From positions 50,451,346 through 50,515,345 of the forward strand of contig NC_087064.1 of assembly GCF_963678635.1 (NCBI RefSeq): a DNA stretch of 64,000 bases, written 5' to 3'. Position numbers and translations under genes: made by a program. Below are positions 12,627-24,410 of the stretch, in pieces. The notes below the pieces were generated by a model that saw only the letters and a list, made by a program, of their open reading frames with translations, was not told where the DNA came from and ran no database searches. The DNA is from Symsagittifera roscoffensis. Its lineage: Eukaryota > Xenacoelomorpha > Acoela > Convolutidae. Each line of letters starts with the position of its first letter. Position 1 is the first letter of the stretch.

Positions 12627-13229
12627 GACAGCCAAATTCAGGTTGTTTTCTATGCATTGTAAATGCAAGACCGTCCAACCTTTGGTGTTTTGAGTAACCA
12701 AAGTCTTTGTCACTTGTGTTCGGTTGCAAACACAACCGAAAAATTTTCAGAAACTAAATTTAGAAAGAAAAAATCAAAATTTTTGGTTTATGGAAAAATA
12801 CCTATCATACAATTTTCATATATCGAAAAATGTATATCATAGAGTTTTCATACAATTTTCTGTACGTATGGAATTGTATGAAATTGTATGACAAGAAGTT
12901 TCTCATATATGGAAATTGTATGATAAGAAGTTTTGGTCAACGCGGGAAACGTAAACTCAAGTATTTTACGAAAATTAGTTTTACTCAACTAGAGTGGTGT
13001 TACGCCGGCCTTGACTTTTATTAGAAATCTGACATTCATTTTCCAAATGATTAAAAAAGCTCACAATTGTTGGGGGTTGAAGCAATGTATCTACTACTGA
13101 TTTGGACTCCAGCATAGGGGCTGCCAATTACTGAGTACTCCTTTTAGTTTTCTGATTGCTAAGTTTGAGTCACAGAAATGGACTAAAAACTAGAACAGAT
13201 TTTACTTCATGTTCTTATAAGTAGTGTCG
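12627..13229. other. Non-coding stretch before the left LTR candidate
   Basis: About 600 bases without a credible gene. Short repeated motifs are visible, for example several variants of atcatacaattttcata and gaaattgtatg between 12,800 and 12,930. The bases tcttataagtagtgtcgtg just before 13,230 resemble 35,158-35,177, so they may belong to another repeat inserted at the LTR edge. This sequence replaces the material found upstream of the right LTR candidate. Confidence 0.5.
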
Positions 13230-14937
13230 TGATCATCTAACTAACAACCCACTTATTTGTAAGTGCTGAAATTATTTTTATTTTCAGCACCAGAGAGATT
13301 TGAATTTCACTTAGAGTTCAGTTGCCTCTCCAAGAGACCTACTCGCAACAAACCAGTATATTCTAGATCTATTGAGACTAATTGTGACTAACAGATATAA
13401 GAGTAAGATTAAGATCGGTATTAGACTAAGAGGTTGCACGAATCTATGCGGCCGAAAACAAGATAACGTGACGAGCAGACGGTGCACCCCATCTGAATTA
13501 TATCTACGAGTTAAACCTCAGACATAAGTCATCTGGTGCGACCATAAGTCTCAAACAAGACCTTACAAAACAAATCAGCTTAGAACAAACAAAACAGATT
13601 AGAATTAGACAAAACATTTTCAAAATGTTACATGACAATGGTAATCGAAATGTCTCTACGACTCAATAGATTAGAGCCGCTATTCGGCACATTACGAGAA
13701 CCAGCCGGTATTGGACGAACACCTCGGACAAGAGACGACATATGACTACGGAGAAACTAACCTTTAAGTTTCATGGTGGTACGGCAAAAGCCAACACAAA
13801 CTTTTATATTTAGATTTCATTTGCAAACATAGAATCCTTGCAGAAAAATCTTCAAAAATCAATACAGGCGCAAAATTTATTATTGTACAATAACGGTTGA
13901 TAAAAACGCTTCTAACGAGTTCCTCCAAAACCGCAGTAAAAATTAAAAAAATATATTTGATAAAAATTACTTGTTGAATATAAAATTGAAAAAAAATTAG
14001 TTAGAATGATCACAAAGTGTTAGTATATATAAATCATCTTGTCATCTCCAGCTTCATCACCTAAAATAACAGCAAATCAAAAAACCACTAACATCATAAA
14101 AAACTAAACATTTCTACCAGTTTAACTTAAAAATATTTCTAAAAGGCTTATCTAATTTTTACTTTACGACACGAGAACTACCCGGTATTGGAAGAAGACC
14201 TCGGACAACAGACGATCTACGACTACAAAGAAACTTACCTTTAAGTTTCATGGTCGTACGGCGAAAGCCAACACAAAATTTTATATTTAGAATTTTACTA
14301 GCAATGAATTTAGATTTTCATTTGCAAACATACAATCTTTAAAGAAAAATCTTCCACGATTATTTCAGGCGCTGAATCAAACTTACTTATGTACAATAAC
14401 GATTGATAAAAACATCTCAACTCGTTTCCTTCAAAACTGCACTAAGATTCAAAAAGATATCTGAAAATATATTTATTGAAAATAAAAATAAAATTTAGTT
14501 AACATCATCATAAATTATTAGTATATACAAATCATCCTGCCATCTCCAGTTTCATCACCTAAACATAACAGCAATCATAAAACCACTAATATCATACAAA
14601 ACTAAACCTTTCTATCAATTAAACTTAAATTATTTCTAAAGGCCTATCGTAATTTTTACCTCTATTTGAATTCAACTTATTAAATATTAAAGTAGATCAT
14701 CAAGGCTTTCCTTGGATCTCCATTAAATAATTAAATTTAATCCATTTTATACCATTAAAATTTATATCCTGATCATCAAGGCTTATCCTTGGATCAAATA
14801 GAACAGTTTTGTTCTCCTCCACTTATTTAATAAAGTGTCTAACGACCTCAAACGTCGATTCACTATCCAACCCTTTCAAAGACCCAGGACTAATAGAAAT
14901 TTTTAAATCAAACTAACCATTCTAATTAAGCTAAACA
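13230..14937 (+). repeat. Left long direct repeat (LTR candidate)
   Basis: Shared with 32,159-34,979. Both start at tgatc followed by atctaactaac and both end in gctaaaca, so the TG...CA ends expected of an LTR are present. The sequence tggaaagcttcg begins one base after the CA and could be a primer-binding site, because these start with TGG; the tRNA was not identified. A roughly 480-base segment is duplicated inside this copy (about 13,688-14,150 and 14,163-14,640). Sequence upstream of 13,230 differs from that upstream of 32,159, so the true 5' end of the LTR may have been lost here. Confidence 0.6.
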
Positions 14938-15234
14938 GTGGAAAGCTTCGATTATTCTTCTCTCACTTGATCCCACCTCTTACCTGACCCAGGCTAAAAC
15001 TTCAACTTAGTAAGTTTAAAATAGTATCTAACGAACTACTTGGGTTCTAATTATACCTGAATCTTGTGGATCAATTTACTGTTCTCCAACCCTTGAACAC
15101 AATCCCTACCCCTAGGTAAGATGAAGTAAGTTAACACCTTAACTTAGAATAGTCACGAGAAAGTAACAATCATTCTCCGGAATCGATATATACTTTTCTC
15201 TCCAACCCTAAACGCAAGACGCAAGTTAGGCTAA
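14938..15234 (+). other. 5' leader of copy B, no gene seen
   Basis: About 300 bases between the left LTR candidate and the basic ORF. They contain the putative TGG primer-binding start at 14,939 and C/T-rich stretches. Several segments of the form ccaaccct followed by aaac recur, but no clear hairpin or packaging signal was identified by eye. Confidence 0.4.
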
Positions 15235-15735
15235 CCACAAAAAATTGTGAGGACAAACAGTCTAGGATAATAAAGTCACTAATAATAGCTTGCATCCATC
15301 ATTCTAAACCTTACATCACTAAACAACTTAGGAAATAAACAAACAATCGTAATACACAATTGTGAAATCAATAACGAAAAATACGACCTTGTCATCACAC
15401 GACACAAACTAACAATAGGATATATTCGAAAAAAAAGACAAACAATAAAAAGAAAAATTTTAAGTAAACAAAGACAAATTAAACGAAAAAGATTTTCAAC
15501 GCGAAGAAACGCAGTCTCCGAATCTGAAACCAGTATTTTAGATGCACTCTACAAACTAAATGATTCAGTAAATAAAAACTACCCAGTCCATGATCAATTA
15601 TATTTTTCTGACTCAGAAACCACATCACATTCATCAATACAAGGAAGACGAAGAATAAAAAAGATATACAAAATTAAACCAGTACGTCTGTACAATTGGA
15701 ATCAACCAATCAGACACATTGAACACTACGCATAA
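15235..15735 (+). CDS. Leader ORF without ATG, with Arg/Lys-rich domain
   Basis: A 166-codon frame is open from the stop at 15,232 to TAA at 15,733 and has no ATG. The middle has a dense basic tract (IRKKRQTIKRK, then KRKRFSTRRN) followed by an acidic Ser/Glu patch and a second basic cluster (GRRRIKK). Such tracts are typical of RNA-binding or nuclear-localisation segments. It may be a downstream exon, the original gag N-terminus entered by frameshift, or a spliced accessory protein. Its length in such AT-rich DNA argues against chance. No family recognised. Confidence 0.4.
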
Positions 15736-15754
15736 ACAGTTATAAGACGTAAAA

Positions 15755-16270
15755 ATGAGTCTAAGAGAAGAAAGTCCAGACGAAAACTCTGTTTCTCCAT
15801 TTCTCATAAATTCAATTACTGATTACAGAGGACAAATACAATTTTGCCTTAATTCAACCGCAAACTTTCTCAAACGAGGAATTAGCCCATGTAAAGCAGA
15901 ATTCCCCGAAGTAAGGATCAAAAGACAAATTATCGATCTTTATTTAAAAAGAATATATACCCCAACACAACAAAATGACTTCTATACCATAGAAATCAGT
16001 ACACCAAGAAAATTTCATGATAAATATATCTATCAAACAGACGACATCGACATTGAATTTTCAAAAGAATTCACAGAATACATAAAAACTATACAATATC
16101 GAAACTCACAGAGAGCGAATTCACTATTTACTAATGATTTATTCTCAATAATATATAGTTATTTATCTATACTAGAAAAAACAGCAACCCAAAGTACTTC
16201 ACCAGTTCAAACATCAAGGCACACGAATGTAAGAAATAAAGTTGCAGCCTTTTCAGAATACAAACCATGA
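15755..16270 (+). CDS. Unknown ORF upstream of gag
   Basis: A 171-codon frame beginning at an ATG 20 bases after the stop of the basic leader ORF and in another frame. It has no CCHC motif or recognised domain. It starts with an acidic segment (MSLREESPDEN) and is mixed alpha/coil in composition. It overlaps the next ORF (16,242-16,592) by 29 bases. It could be the N-terminal (matrix-like) part of Gag, cut from the capsid part by frameshifts, or a separate gene. Intact in this copy; no second copy is in the window for comparison. Confidence 0.45.
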   Translation: MSLREESPDENSVSPFLINSITDYRGQIQFCLNSTANFLKRGISPCKAEFPEVRIKRQIIDLYLKRIYTPTQQNDFYTIEISTPRKFHDKYIYQTDDIDIEFSKEFTEYIKTIQYRNSQRANSLFTNDLFSIIYSYLSILEKTATQSTSPVQTSRHTNVRNKVAAFSEYKP

Positions 16271-18717
16271 AAAATTATCCAACAATAAAGTTTCACAAAA
16301 TGTTAAACAGGACTTACAAAAAATCTTAGCATCGTTTATTATTGACTATTTCACACATAATATTGATTTAATTGCACAAGCAAGAAAAACTTTTAAACCC
16401 CAAACTACAGATGACGACACTCTTTTTGCAGAACAATCAGACTATTTTTGGGACCCTGATTGGTCTCATCCATTATTTCTCAACATACCAATAGACATCT
16501 CAAGTCAAGCAAAAATTACAATCTTTATTCACAAATATTATTCCACTCACAATAGATGCAACACCTTTAAATTACAATTCAATTTTACCTGATAGAAGGG
16601 AAAATAATGACTTAAACTCAACTATTGTACACCAGGAAAATCTAAAAGGTACTAGAAACATTACCCAACAAGATAATCAAACACCATCAATTTTTCATAA
16701 ATGAAGAAATAGTTGAAACAATAGTAACAACCAAACAACAAAGTATTTCACCAATACATCCATATCTTACAACGCCAAGACATAAAAAAACATTACCACA
16801 AGTAACATTACAATCTACGGTTAAAACCTCAGTTATTCCAAAATAATCACATATGGACTATCAAACGTATAGACCAATAACGAAACCGACGCAAAAACTA
16901 AAAACGTTCACAAGAAATAATTTTGCAGAACACAATTATAATTAAGTCAAACCATCACAAACAAGTCATACCCCCCGAACAAATACTCAAAATCATTCAT
17001 TTTCACAAAAATCAAATTTTCCAAATCCATCATCAAACTCAGTAAATTTCCATGACCATCCACATCCCTCACAGGATCAGAATGAAAATTATCCATTTTT
17101 TCAACAAAATAGAAATAAACAACAGACACCCTATTATCATCCCAACTAAATATCATCAGATGATGATGATTACTATCAACCAGATATTTTTGCACCATAA
17201 CACAAGAGTATCGTGTACAAAGACCTCGACAAAATCAAGCATCTCAAAACATAAATTTTTATCCACAAATCTCAGCTAATATACAAAATCGCCAACCATT
17301 GCACATGCAAAACCAAGGTAGTACAGAATTCTACCAACCAGTACAATTACAAAACCCTATCAGTACATTTTTTACCAACCAACACAATTGCAAAATGAAA
17401 TACCGTTACCATATTATTTACAACAACATGAAATAACAAAAACTCAACTTACAAACTTCTCACAGATACCAAATGCCGCAGAATCACTACAAATGACAAT
17501 GAATCCATACCTAATGGGTGGTTCATCAATAACATCATATAAGCCATTAAGGGTATTTACAGTCACAGATCCTGAATATTCTGTAGAAGATTATTTAAAT
17601 GCAGTCACATCAAATTTAATTTTAAATATATGACCTGATCCAATAAACACACCACTTCATCAAAATTGGATACATAGACACGCAGCATTAACGCAAACAA
17701 CACTTGATGGCGCAGCTCAAAAAAGGTTTTCAGTTTTATCTATAGATATAAAATCAGATTTGAAAAAATTCACACAAGAGTTTTCAAAAATGTTTGATTG
17801 TGAACGAAACAAACAACGTCAAAGAATTCTATGTAATGAAATTCGTAGACTACCAAACGAAACAATCAAACAATTAGCAGTTAGAATCGAAATACTAGTT
17901 CGAAAATCATATCCACTTAACACCCATGATTATAAAAACACGAAAATGACAGAAATTTTAATCATGACTCGAACAGCTCAATTAAAGAAAATAGCAATTA
18001 AAAAGAGAGCATCACATCCCTCCTCAATTCGAGAACTAGATCTAGATTTTAGAAAACTAGTTGATAAACTAGAACATGCAGAAATCACAATGAAACTCGA
18101 AGAAACAGAGAATCTTAAACTACAATACGTTAATAGAATCTAAACAAATAATACACATATAAACAACATACAGGATTCAGATCTAGATTTATCCAAAAAA
18201 AATTACTGAAACTTTAAATATCTACGAGAAAAATCCAAATTTTAAAGAAAACCATCTTTCAAAAAAATGTTGTATTTATTGCCGTCAATACGGACACAGC
18301 ATTGCCGAGTGTCGAAAAAAACACTACGATAACCAAAATAAACCACAAAATTACAGAGAACCAAATAAATCAATTCACTCATACATGAATAAAGACCAAA
18401 AATTACCAAATAAAAATATACATAGTAATAATAGCTCTGGAAAACCACTTCCAAATCAAAATTATTCAAGAAACCAATCACCCTATAACTCTAGTTATAG
18501 AGGAAGATCACCAGAACAAAGAAATTCACGAAACTTCTCACAAAATAGATATCGATCAAATAGTCAAAATAATCAGTACCGAAACAAAAATTCACGATCA
18601 AATTCAAATAGAAGAGAATATTCATTTGACTCCAATTCCCATTCAAACTCTAGGAATAGACACTATTCAAACAATAGATCACGAAATTCATCTTACGACA
18701 GAACAGGAACTACTTAA
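16242..18717 (+). pseudogene. gag: gag: capsid region and CCHC zinc knuckle, broken
   Basis: Open pieces at 16,242-16,592, 17,388-17,633, 17,760-18,143 and 18,385-18,717 line up as one decayed Gag. The pieces at 17,388 and 17,760 carry a capsid-like helical segment (PEYSVEDYLNAV, later RQRILCNEIRRLPNE) split by a TGA near 17,631. A perfect CX2CX4HX4C knuckle (CIYCRQYGHSIAEC) is encoded at 18,271-18,312, outside the longer open pieces. It is followed by a Ser/Asn/Arg-rich tail. The 16,600-17,390 stretch is a heavily broken Asn/Gln/His-rich linker. Gag would form the particle and bind genomic RNA. Confidence 0.75.
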
Positions 18718-19319
18718 ACAATAGAAATAGAAGCTATTCAAATAATCGAAATCACTGTTATCAGAACAATAGATCAAGAAATATTTCATACAACAGATCC
18801 AATTATCAAAGACCCAATAACAATTACTATCAAAATAGATCACAAAACATTTCACAAAATAGGAATCCAAACTACACCAATCAACAAAGAAATTATTCTC
18901 AATCCCCTCATAGGAATAATAACAGTTATCCCGATTCCCAAAACAAGTATAGAAGCAACACACCTAAACATCAAAGACAAATTAATGAAGCACAAACAAC
19001 TGAAGAAACAAGTTCAGATCCCCGTGGTATCGATAACACAGAAAGTACTGATTACATTTAAATCACATTAATTGAGAATCAACAGATAGCGATAGTGATA
19101 CATTAACTCCATCTCAGTCAATATGATAACAGTTGAAAATGACTATAAACCTATCATATATGAACAACCCTTCCATTCATATATTTACGAAAATCAATTG
19201 GAACTTCTTCATGATTATAACACTCGACGTATAAGTAATAAAATACCTTCAGTACAAGAAGTAAATGAAACTAACACTGTAACCAAAGCGAAAAAGGCGA
19301 AGTACAATGCTCAAGTATA

Positions 19320-19735
19320 GACCACATTTATCAAATTATACAAAAAGAACTACCGAAAAAAAAATTGGACAATTGCATTTCTCTTAGAAGGTCCACGAAA
19401 TAAAGAATTTCAACCACCAGACCTTAAAATAGATTTTTTAATCGACTCAGATTAAAAAATCTAAATCTGTATTAAAATACAGAATCAAAAATCATCAATA
19501 TTTCCACTTGGAATGAAATCAAAATATTACATCCAAACTTAAGACCCATAAAAACAGCCAGTAAATTAGCAACAGCACAAGGCTCAGCATTAATTAGTAA
19601 TGGAAAAATCCAACTTTTCCTTGTTCCCACTAGAACAATTGAACAAAATAAACTCTTAAACAAACCGTTTAAACAAACTTTCCACAGAACGGATATAAAA
19701 CACAATATCATTGGAATACCATTTACAACTTAATA
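19320..19735 (+). pseudogene. Retropepsin-like protease remnant, copy B
   Basis: Follows gag as expected. The active-site region reads LIDSD then a stop, identical to the lesion in copy A, in place of D-S/T-G. Many stops follow. Only position and the short motif support the call. Confidence 0.4.
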
Positions 19736-20548
19736 TATTCCAAAAATAAACATTTTTAATAGCAAAGTTCATATAAAAGATAAGTACAAACGAGTAAAAA
19801 ACACAGTTTTAACACTTTTTCAAAGATTAAACAAACAACCACCATTTTTCTCCAATTTTTACCCTTTATACAATCGAGAACCAAAATACCTGAAACCACT
19901 ATAAGGAAAAGTATATAATTTCTCAATCAAACAAGTTCACCGGTATGATAAAAACCAACATAAACAACAACTTTTTATGTCAGACCTTGAATTTAAACCA
20001 ATTCATAAATTCAACAACTTCTCCCACAAAAAAAGCATATCGATTCAATAATATATTACAACTATTAGATATATGCAAATCAACAATTCATAACGAAGAA
20101 TTATCAATAAATATTATAATAAGCAACGAAAAAAGAAATACAGACCATTTCACAAAAACACCCTATTTTAAACCAACATTTAAAATATCACATTATACCG
20201 TAGAACAACAAAAATTTCTGACATTGTTAATTTTTCAACACTCTCAGATAACACAGAACGAATTTGAAAAATTAGCCGACTTAATAATAAACTACCCAAC
20301 CTTTAGGACTCCTAGGATATTGTGAAACAAATGGTACAACTTCGCCAACAAACGAAGTAGCATATTGAGTCATTAATATATTACAATTACTAGACATATG
20401 CCAATCAAGATTTCTTGATGAAGAATTATCAATAAATAATATAATAAGCAACGAAAAAAGAAGTACAGATTATTTCACAAAAACACCTTATTTTAAACCA
20501 ACATTTAAAATATCGCACTACACAACAGTACAACAGAAATTTTTAACA

Positions 20549-21226
20549 ATGTTTAATTTTCCACACTCCCAAATAACACAAACCGAATTCGGCAAATTAG
20601 CCGAAATATTATTAAACTATCCAACAGTTTATGCCACATCTAAATTTGACCTTGGAAAAGTAAAATCACCACTAAAATCACCACATTTCAAACCTGACGC
20701 GGGTTTTAAAAAACAAAGAGCAAGCAAAGTACCAATTCACATACATGACAAAATCAATAGATTACTTGACAATTTAGAACAATATGAAATCATATCTTCA
20801 GTAAATAAAGAAGAACAACAAAACAAAAACACCTTTATCAAACCTGTTATCATCCTAGCTAAAGGAGAATCACTAAAAAAAGTTCTAGACGCTAGATATC
20901 TCAATTCGCTTATTGATGAATCTAAATGTAATCGGCCTATTGAACCAATTCAAGTAATTCTAACAAAAAAAAACGGTAAATACTTCTTAACCGCAGATAT
21001 GAAAAGTGCATATAAACAAATGCCATTATACGACGAACAACCACGACGATTGACACAATTTGTTAATGGAAATCAACAATACGAATTCAATAGATTATTC
21101 TACGGAATATCCATAGGACCAGCAGCTTTTTCAGCATTTGTGAGTAAAACTTTTAAACACCTTATACTCAAGAAAAATGCAATCACGTACCTAGACGATG
21201 TTTTCTTAACTTTCAAATTTCAATAG
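20549..21226 (+). pseudogene. Reverse transcriptase, first copy in element B
   Basis: A 225-codon frame nearly identical to 1558-2235. It includes TADMKSAYKQMPL, FYGISIGPAAFS and YLDDVF, so the palm catalytic aspartates are kept, but the frame ends right after them in displaced leader sequence. Thumb, RNase H and integrase do not follow. It is the only RT copy of this element in which YLDD is in frame. Confidence 0.8.
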
Positions 21227-21516
21227 ACGATGTCAATAACTTTCAAATTTTTTCATAACATTTTCTACTCTACTTAAATTCATAATAATCTTTTTAGCCG
21301 AAACTTTTGAAACTCTAATATTTCTTTTCATAATTTTTTGCAACTTTTTCCTAATTTTCTATTCCCTATTGAAATATATCTCCAACTCTCCCGAATCATT
21401 GATCAAATCCACAGGTACTATATTTCTAAACCTATTTAAATGATTCGAACCACTTTTAGTCGAAAAGATTTTTTCTACTATTCATAATTTTTCTCACATT
21501 TTCAACACCCCTAATC

Positions 21517-21627
21517 ATGACAATGTGCAAATGTATAAAAAAGGCAATTGTAACCTTTGCCTTAGCAACCATTCTTTTAATTCTTTTTATTGAAGAATAC
21601 TATAACAAACATAAATCTTCCCTATAA
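21517..21627 (+). CDS. 36-residue membrane micro-ORF, element B displaced copy
   Basis: Identical layout to 2526-2636 inside the repeated block. The start is ATG ACA ATG, followed by the hydrophobic stretch and the EEYY tail. It lies in a leader copy that has been moved into pol, so expression from here is doubtful. Confidence 0.45.
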   Translation: MTMCKCIKKAIVTFALATILLILFIEEYYNKHKSSL

Positions 21628-22738
21628 AAAGTTGAAATCTCAAACACATTTTCAAAATTGCCAATCAACCACCACCAAACCAAGCCCCACCAACAACTTC
21701 CCAAGAAAACCCAACAACACCTACAACTACTCAAAACCCCCAATCGTCAACACGCATTTCAATCGTCAACACCCCAATCGTCAACACGCAAGCGATCCCC
21801 AATTCGAACCGACATATAATCTATATCCCACTCTACAACATGACCTTAATAGAATAAGACATATTAGTCAAAATCAAATTACACTTGAAATGAACAGACA
21901 AATTATACCTCCAAGACAAAATAGAAATCTTCAAACCCCCAGAGTTTATTTCAGTATACCTCAATCACCAACACCAACTACCTCAGAACTTTCTAGTACT
22001 ACACTGCCAGAAACTCCCATAGTTGCTTCACAACAAAGATTATTTAGGTTCAACTCCAACGACAGAACAAATTAGGTAAAATCCTTTCAACCCCCCAGAA
22101 TCCTCCGAACGACTACCATATTGGTCAACACATTCATATACTCACTAACATTTACCCAATAACACTACCTTTAGGACTCCTAGGATATTGCGAAAGAAAT
22201 GCAACAACTTCTCCCACAAAAAAAGCATATCGATTCAATAATATATTACAACTATTAGATATATGCAAATCAACAATTCATAACGAAGAATTATCAATAA
22301 ATATTATAATAAGCAACGAAAAAAGAAATACAGACCATTTCACAAAAACACCCTATTTTAAACCAACATTTAAAATATCACATTATACCGTAGAACAACA
22401 AAAATTTCTGACATTGTTCATTTTTCAACACTCTCAGATAACACAGAACGAATTTGAAAAATTAGCCGACTTAATAATAAACTACCCAACCTTTAGGACT
22501 CCTAGGATATTGTGAAACAAATGGTACAACTTCGCCAACAAACGAAGTAGCATATTGAGTCATTAATATATTACAATTACTAGACATATGCCAATCAAGA
22601 ATTCTTGATGAAGAATTATCAATAAATAATATAAAAAGCAACGAAAAAAGAAGTACAGATTATTTCACAAAAACACCTTATTTTAAACCAACATTTAAAA
22701 TATCGCATTACACAACAGTACAACAGAAATTTTTAACA

Positions 22739-23410
22739 ATGTTTAATTTTCCACACTCCCAAATAACACAAACCGAATTCGGCAAATTAGCCGAATTATT
22801 ATTAAAATACCCAAAAATTTATGCAACATCTAATTTTGACGTTGGAAAACTAATTTCATCATTACATCTACCTTTGAAACCTGAAGCAGTTTTCAAAAAA
22901 CAAAGAGCAAGCAAAGTACCAATACACTTACATGACAAAATCAATAGATTACTTGACAATTTTGAACAATATGAAATCATATCTCCAGTAAATAAAGAAG
23001 AACAACAAAACAAAAACACCTTTATCAAACCTGTTATCATCCTAGCTAAAGGAGAATCACTAAAAAAAGTTCTAGACGCTAGATATCTCAATTCGCTTAT
23101 TGATGAATCTAAATGTAATCGGCCTATTGAACCAATTCAAGTAATTCTAACAAAAAGAAACGGTAAATACTTCTTAACCGCAGATATGAAAAGTGCATAT
23201 AAACAAATGCCTTTATACGACGAACAACCACGACGATTGACACAATTTGTTAATGGAAATCAACAACACGAATTCAATAGATTATTCTACGGAATATCCA
23301 TAGGACCAGCAGCTTTTTCAGCAATTGTGATTAAAATTTTTAAACACCTTATTCTCAAGAAATACTGCAATCACATACCTAGACGATGTTTTCATGCAAT
23401 CAAAAACTAA
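22739..23410 (+). pseudogene. Reverse transcriptase, second copy in element B
   Basis: A 223-codon frame similar to the first copy, with its own substitutions (for example LHLPLKPEAVF near the N-terminus). It keeps TADMKSAYKQMPL and the GISIGPAAFS block. A one-base frameshift just before the YLDD motif turns the C-terminus into CNHIPRRCFHAIKN. The aspartate pair is therefore out of frame. It sits 1.5 kb after the first copy and runs straight into the third. Confidence 0.8.
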
Positions 23411-24002
23411 ATGCGAAATGTTTATAGTTTTAGAACAGTATCATCGAATACTAAAAAACGAAAACATGAAAGCAGACCCGGATAAAGTAAATAGATTACT
23501 CGATATCTTAGAACAATATGAAATCATATCTCCGGAAAATAAAGAAGAACAGCAAAAGGGAAACACCTTTATCAACCCAGTTATCATCCCAGCTAACGGA
23601 GAATCACTCAAAAAAGTTCTAGACGCTAGATATCTCAATTCACTAATTGATGAATCTCAATGCAACTGGCCCATTGAACCCATTCAAGTAATTCTAACAA
23701 AAAGAAACCATAAAGATTTCACAACCGCAGATATGAATAGTGCATACAACCAAATCCCATTAGACAAACAATCACGACAGTTAACGCAATTTGTTATTGG
23801 AAATCAACAATACGAATTGAATAGATTATTCTATGGAATATCCATAGGACCAGCAGCTTTTTCAGCTTCCATGAGTAAAAAATTTAGACCACTCATTCTC
23901 AAGAAAAACGCAATTACATCCTTAGACGAGGTTTTTATGCAATCACAAACTAAAGATGAAATGTTTATAATTTTAGAACAATATCATCAAATACTATTTT
24001 AA
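23394..24002 (+). pseudogene. Reverse transcriptase, third copy in element B
   Basis: The start overlaps the end of the second copy in another frame. After a few residues of RT palm sequence (EQYHRILKNENMKADPDK) the frame jumps back to the RT beginning (VNRLLDILEQYEI), so a tandem internal duplication is visible. The palm block DMNSAYNQIPL is present. The motif that should read YLDD is SLDEVF, which lacks the second catalytic aspartate. It is more diverged than copies one and two, so it may represent the older, original RT. Confidence 0.75.
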
Positions 24003-24410
24003 TACATTTTAAGACACAAAAAGGAATCTCCAAAAAACTACAACCACTCCAAAAGGGACCATACCAAATAATTGATTAACCCACTGAAGTAACATATACA
24101 AATTACTGACCCCAGTAAAAAAGAAATCGTTCAACACAGTAACAACTTATTGCCTTATTATCGAAAAGAAAACGCACTTCGCGAATTAACTCAATTATCT
24201 TCTGTCACAGGTTTAAAAATTATTCAGAACAGTTCAGAAACGGAACAAAACCAAAAAACCGATTTAAAAAATCAAAAAACATTTCAACAACAAAATACAA
24301 ATCCCCAAATAACTTCTACATCAGAAACAAAAATATCTCAAAAAGAAAGGAAAAAATATAAAAATGACACAAAAAATTTTACCACAGGATCAACAACAAA
24401 AATCTGAACA
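24003..24410 (+). pseudogene. Integrase C-terminal tail with GPY/F-type motif
   Basis: Directly after the third RT, a frame encodes LQKGPYQIID, then a stop, then in a shifted frame KKEIVQH and NNLLPYY. This is the layout of the C-terminal DNA-binding (GPY/F) module of Ty3/gypsy and retroviral integrases. RNase H and the integrase zinc-finger and DDE core should precede it and are missing, so roughly a kilobase or more of pol has been deleted here. The rest of the 24,150-24,407 frame is Gln/Asn/Thr/Lys-rich low complexity, ending the pol polyprotein. Confidence 0.6.

Larger units (their letters stand above)
1..13229 (+). mobile_element. Copy A of a Ty3/gypsy-like env-carrying LTR retroelement, partial
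   Basis: This is the 3' part of a decayed retroelement that enters the window in mid-pol. Its order is protease remnant, RT fragment, pre-env leader, env fragment, second leader, second env copy, post-env ORF, then a dispersed repeat next to the long repeat at 13,230. Bases 1-3613 match 18,992-22,604 almost base for base, so the upstream part of this copy probably also has gag outside the window. Stops and frameshifts break every ORF. The element is oriented + and has the same A-rich, G-poor coding strand as copy B. Calling it Ty3/gypsy rests on the RT and the GPY/F integrase tail seen in copy B. Confidence 0.75.
18992..22604 (+). repeat. Direct repeat, right copy (partner at 1-3613)
   Basis: Near-identical to the window start. 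In this copy the upstream neighbour is gag, giving the natural order gag then pol. At 22,604 this copy continues into a further RT copy, whereas copy A switches to env. The repeat carries the small ORF (19,123-19,320), the dead protease (about 19,320-19,735), the pol linker (19,945-20,325), the first RT (20,549-21,226) and the displaced leader with micro-ORF (21,227-22,200). Confidence 0.9.
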
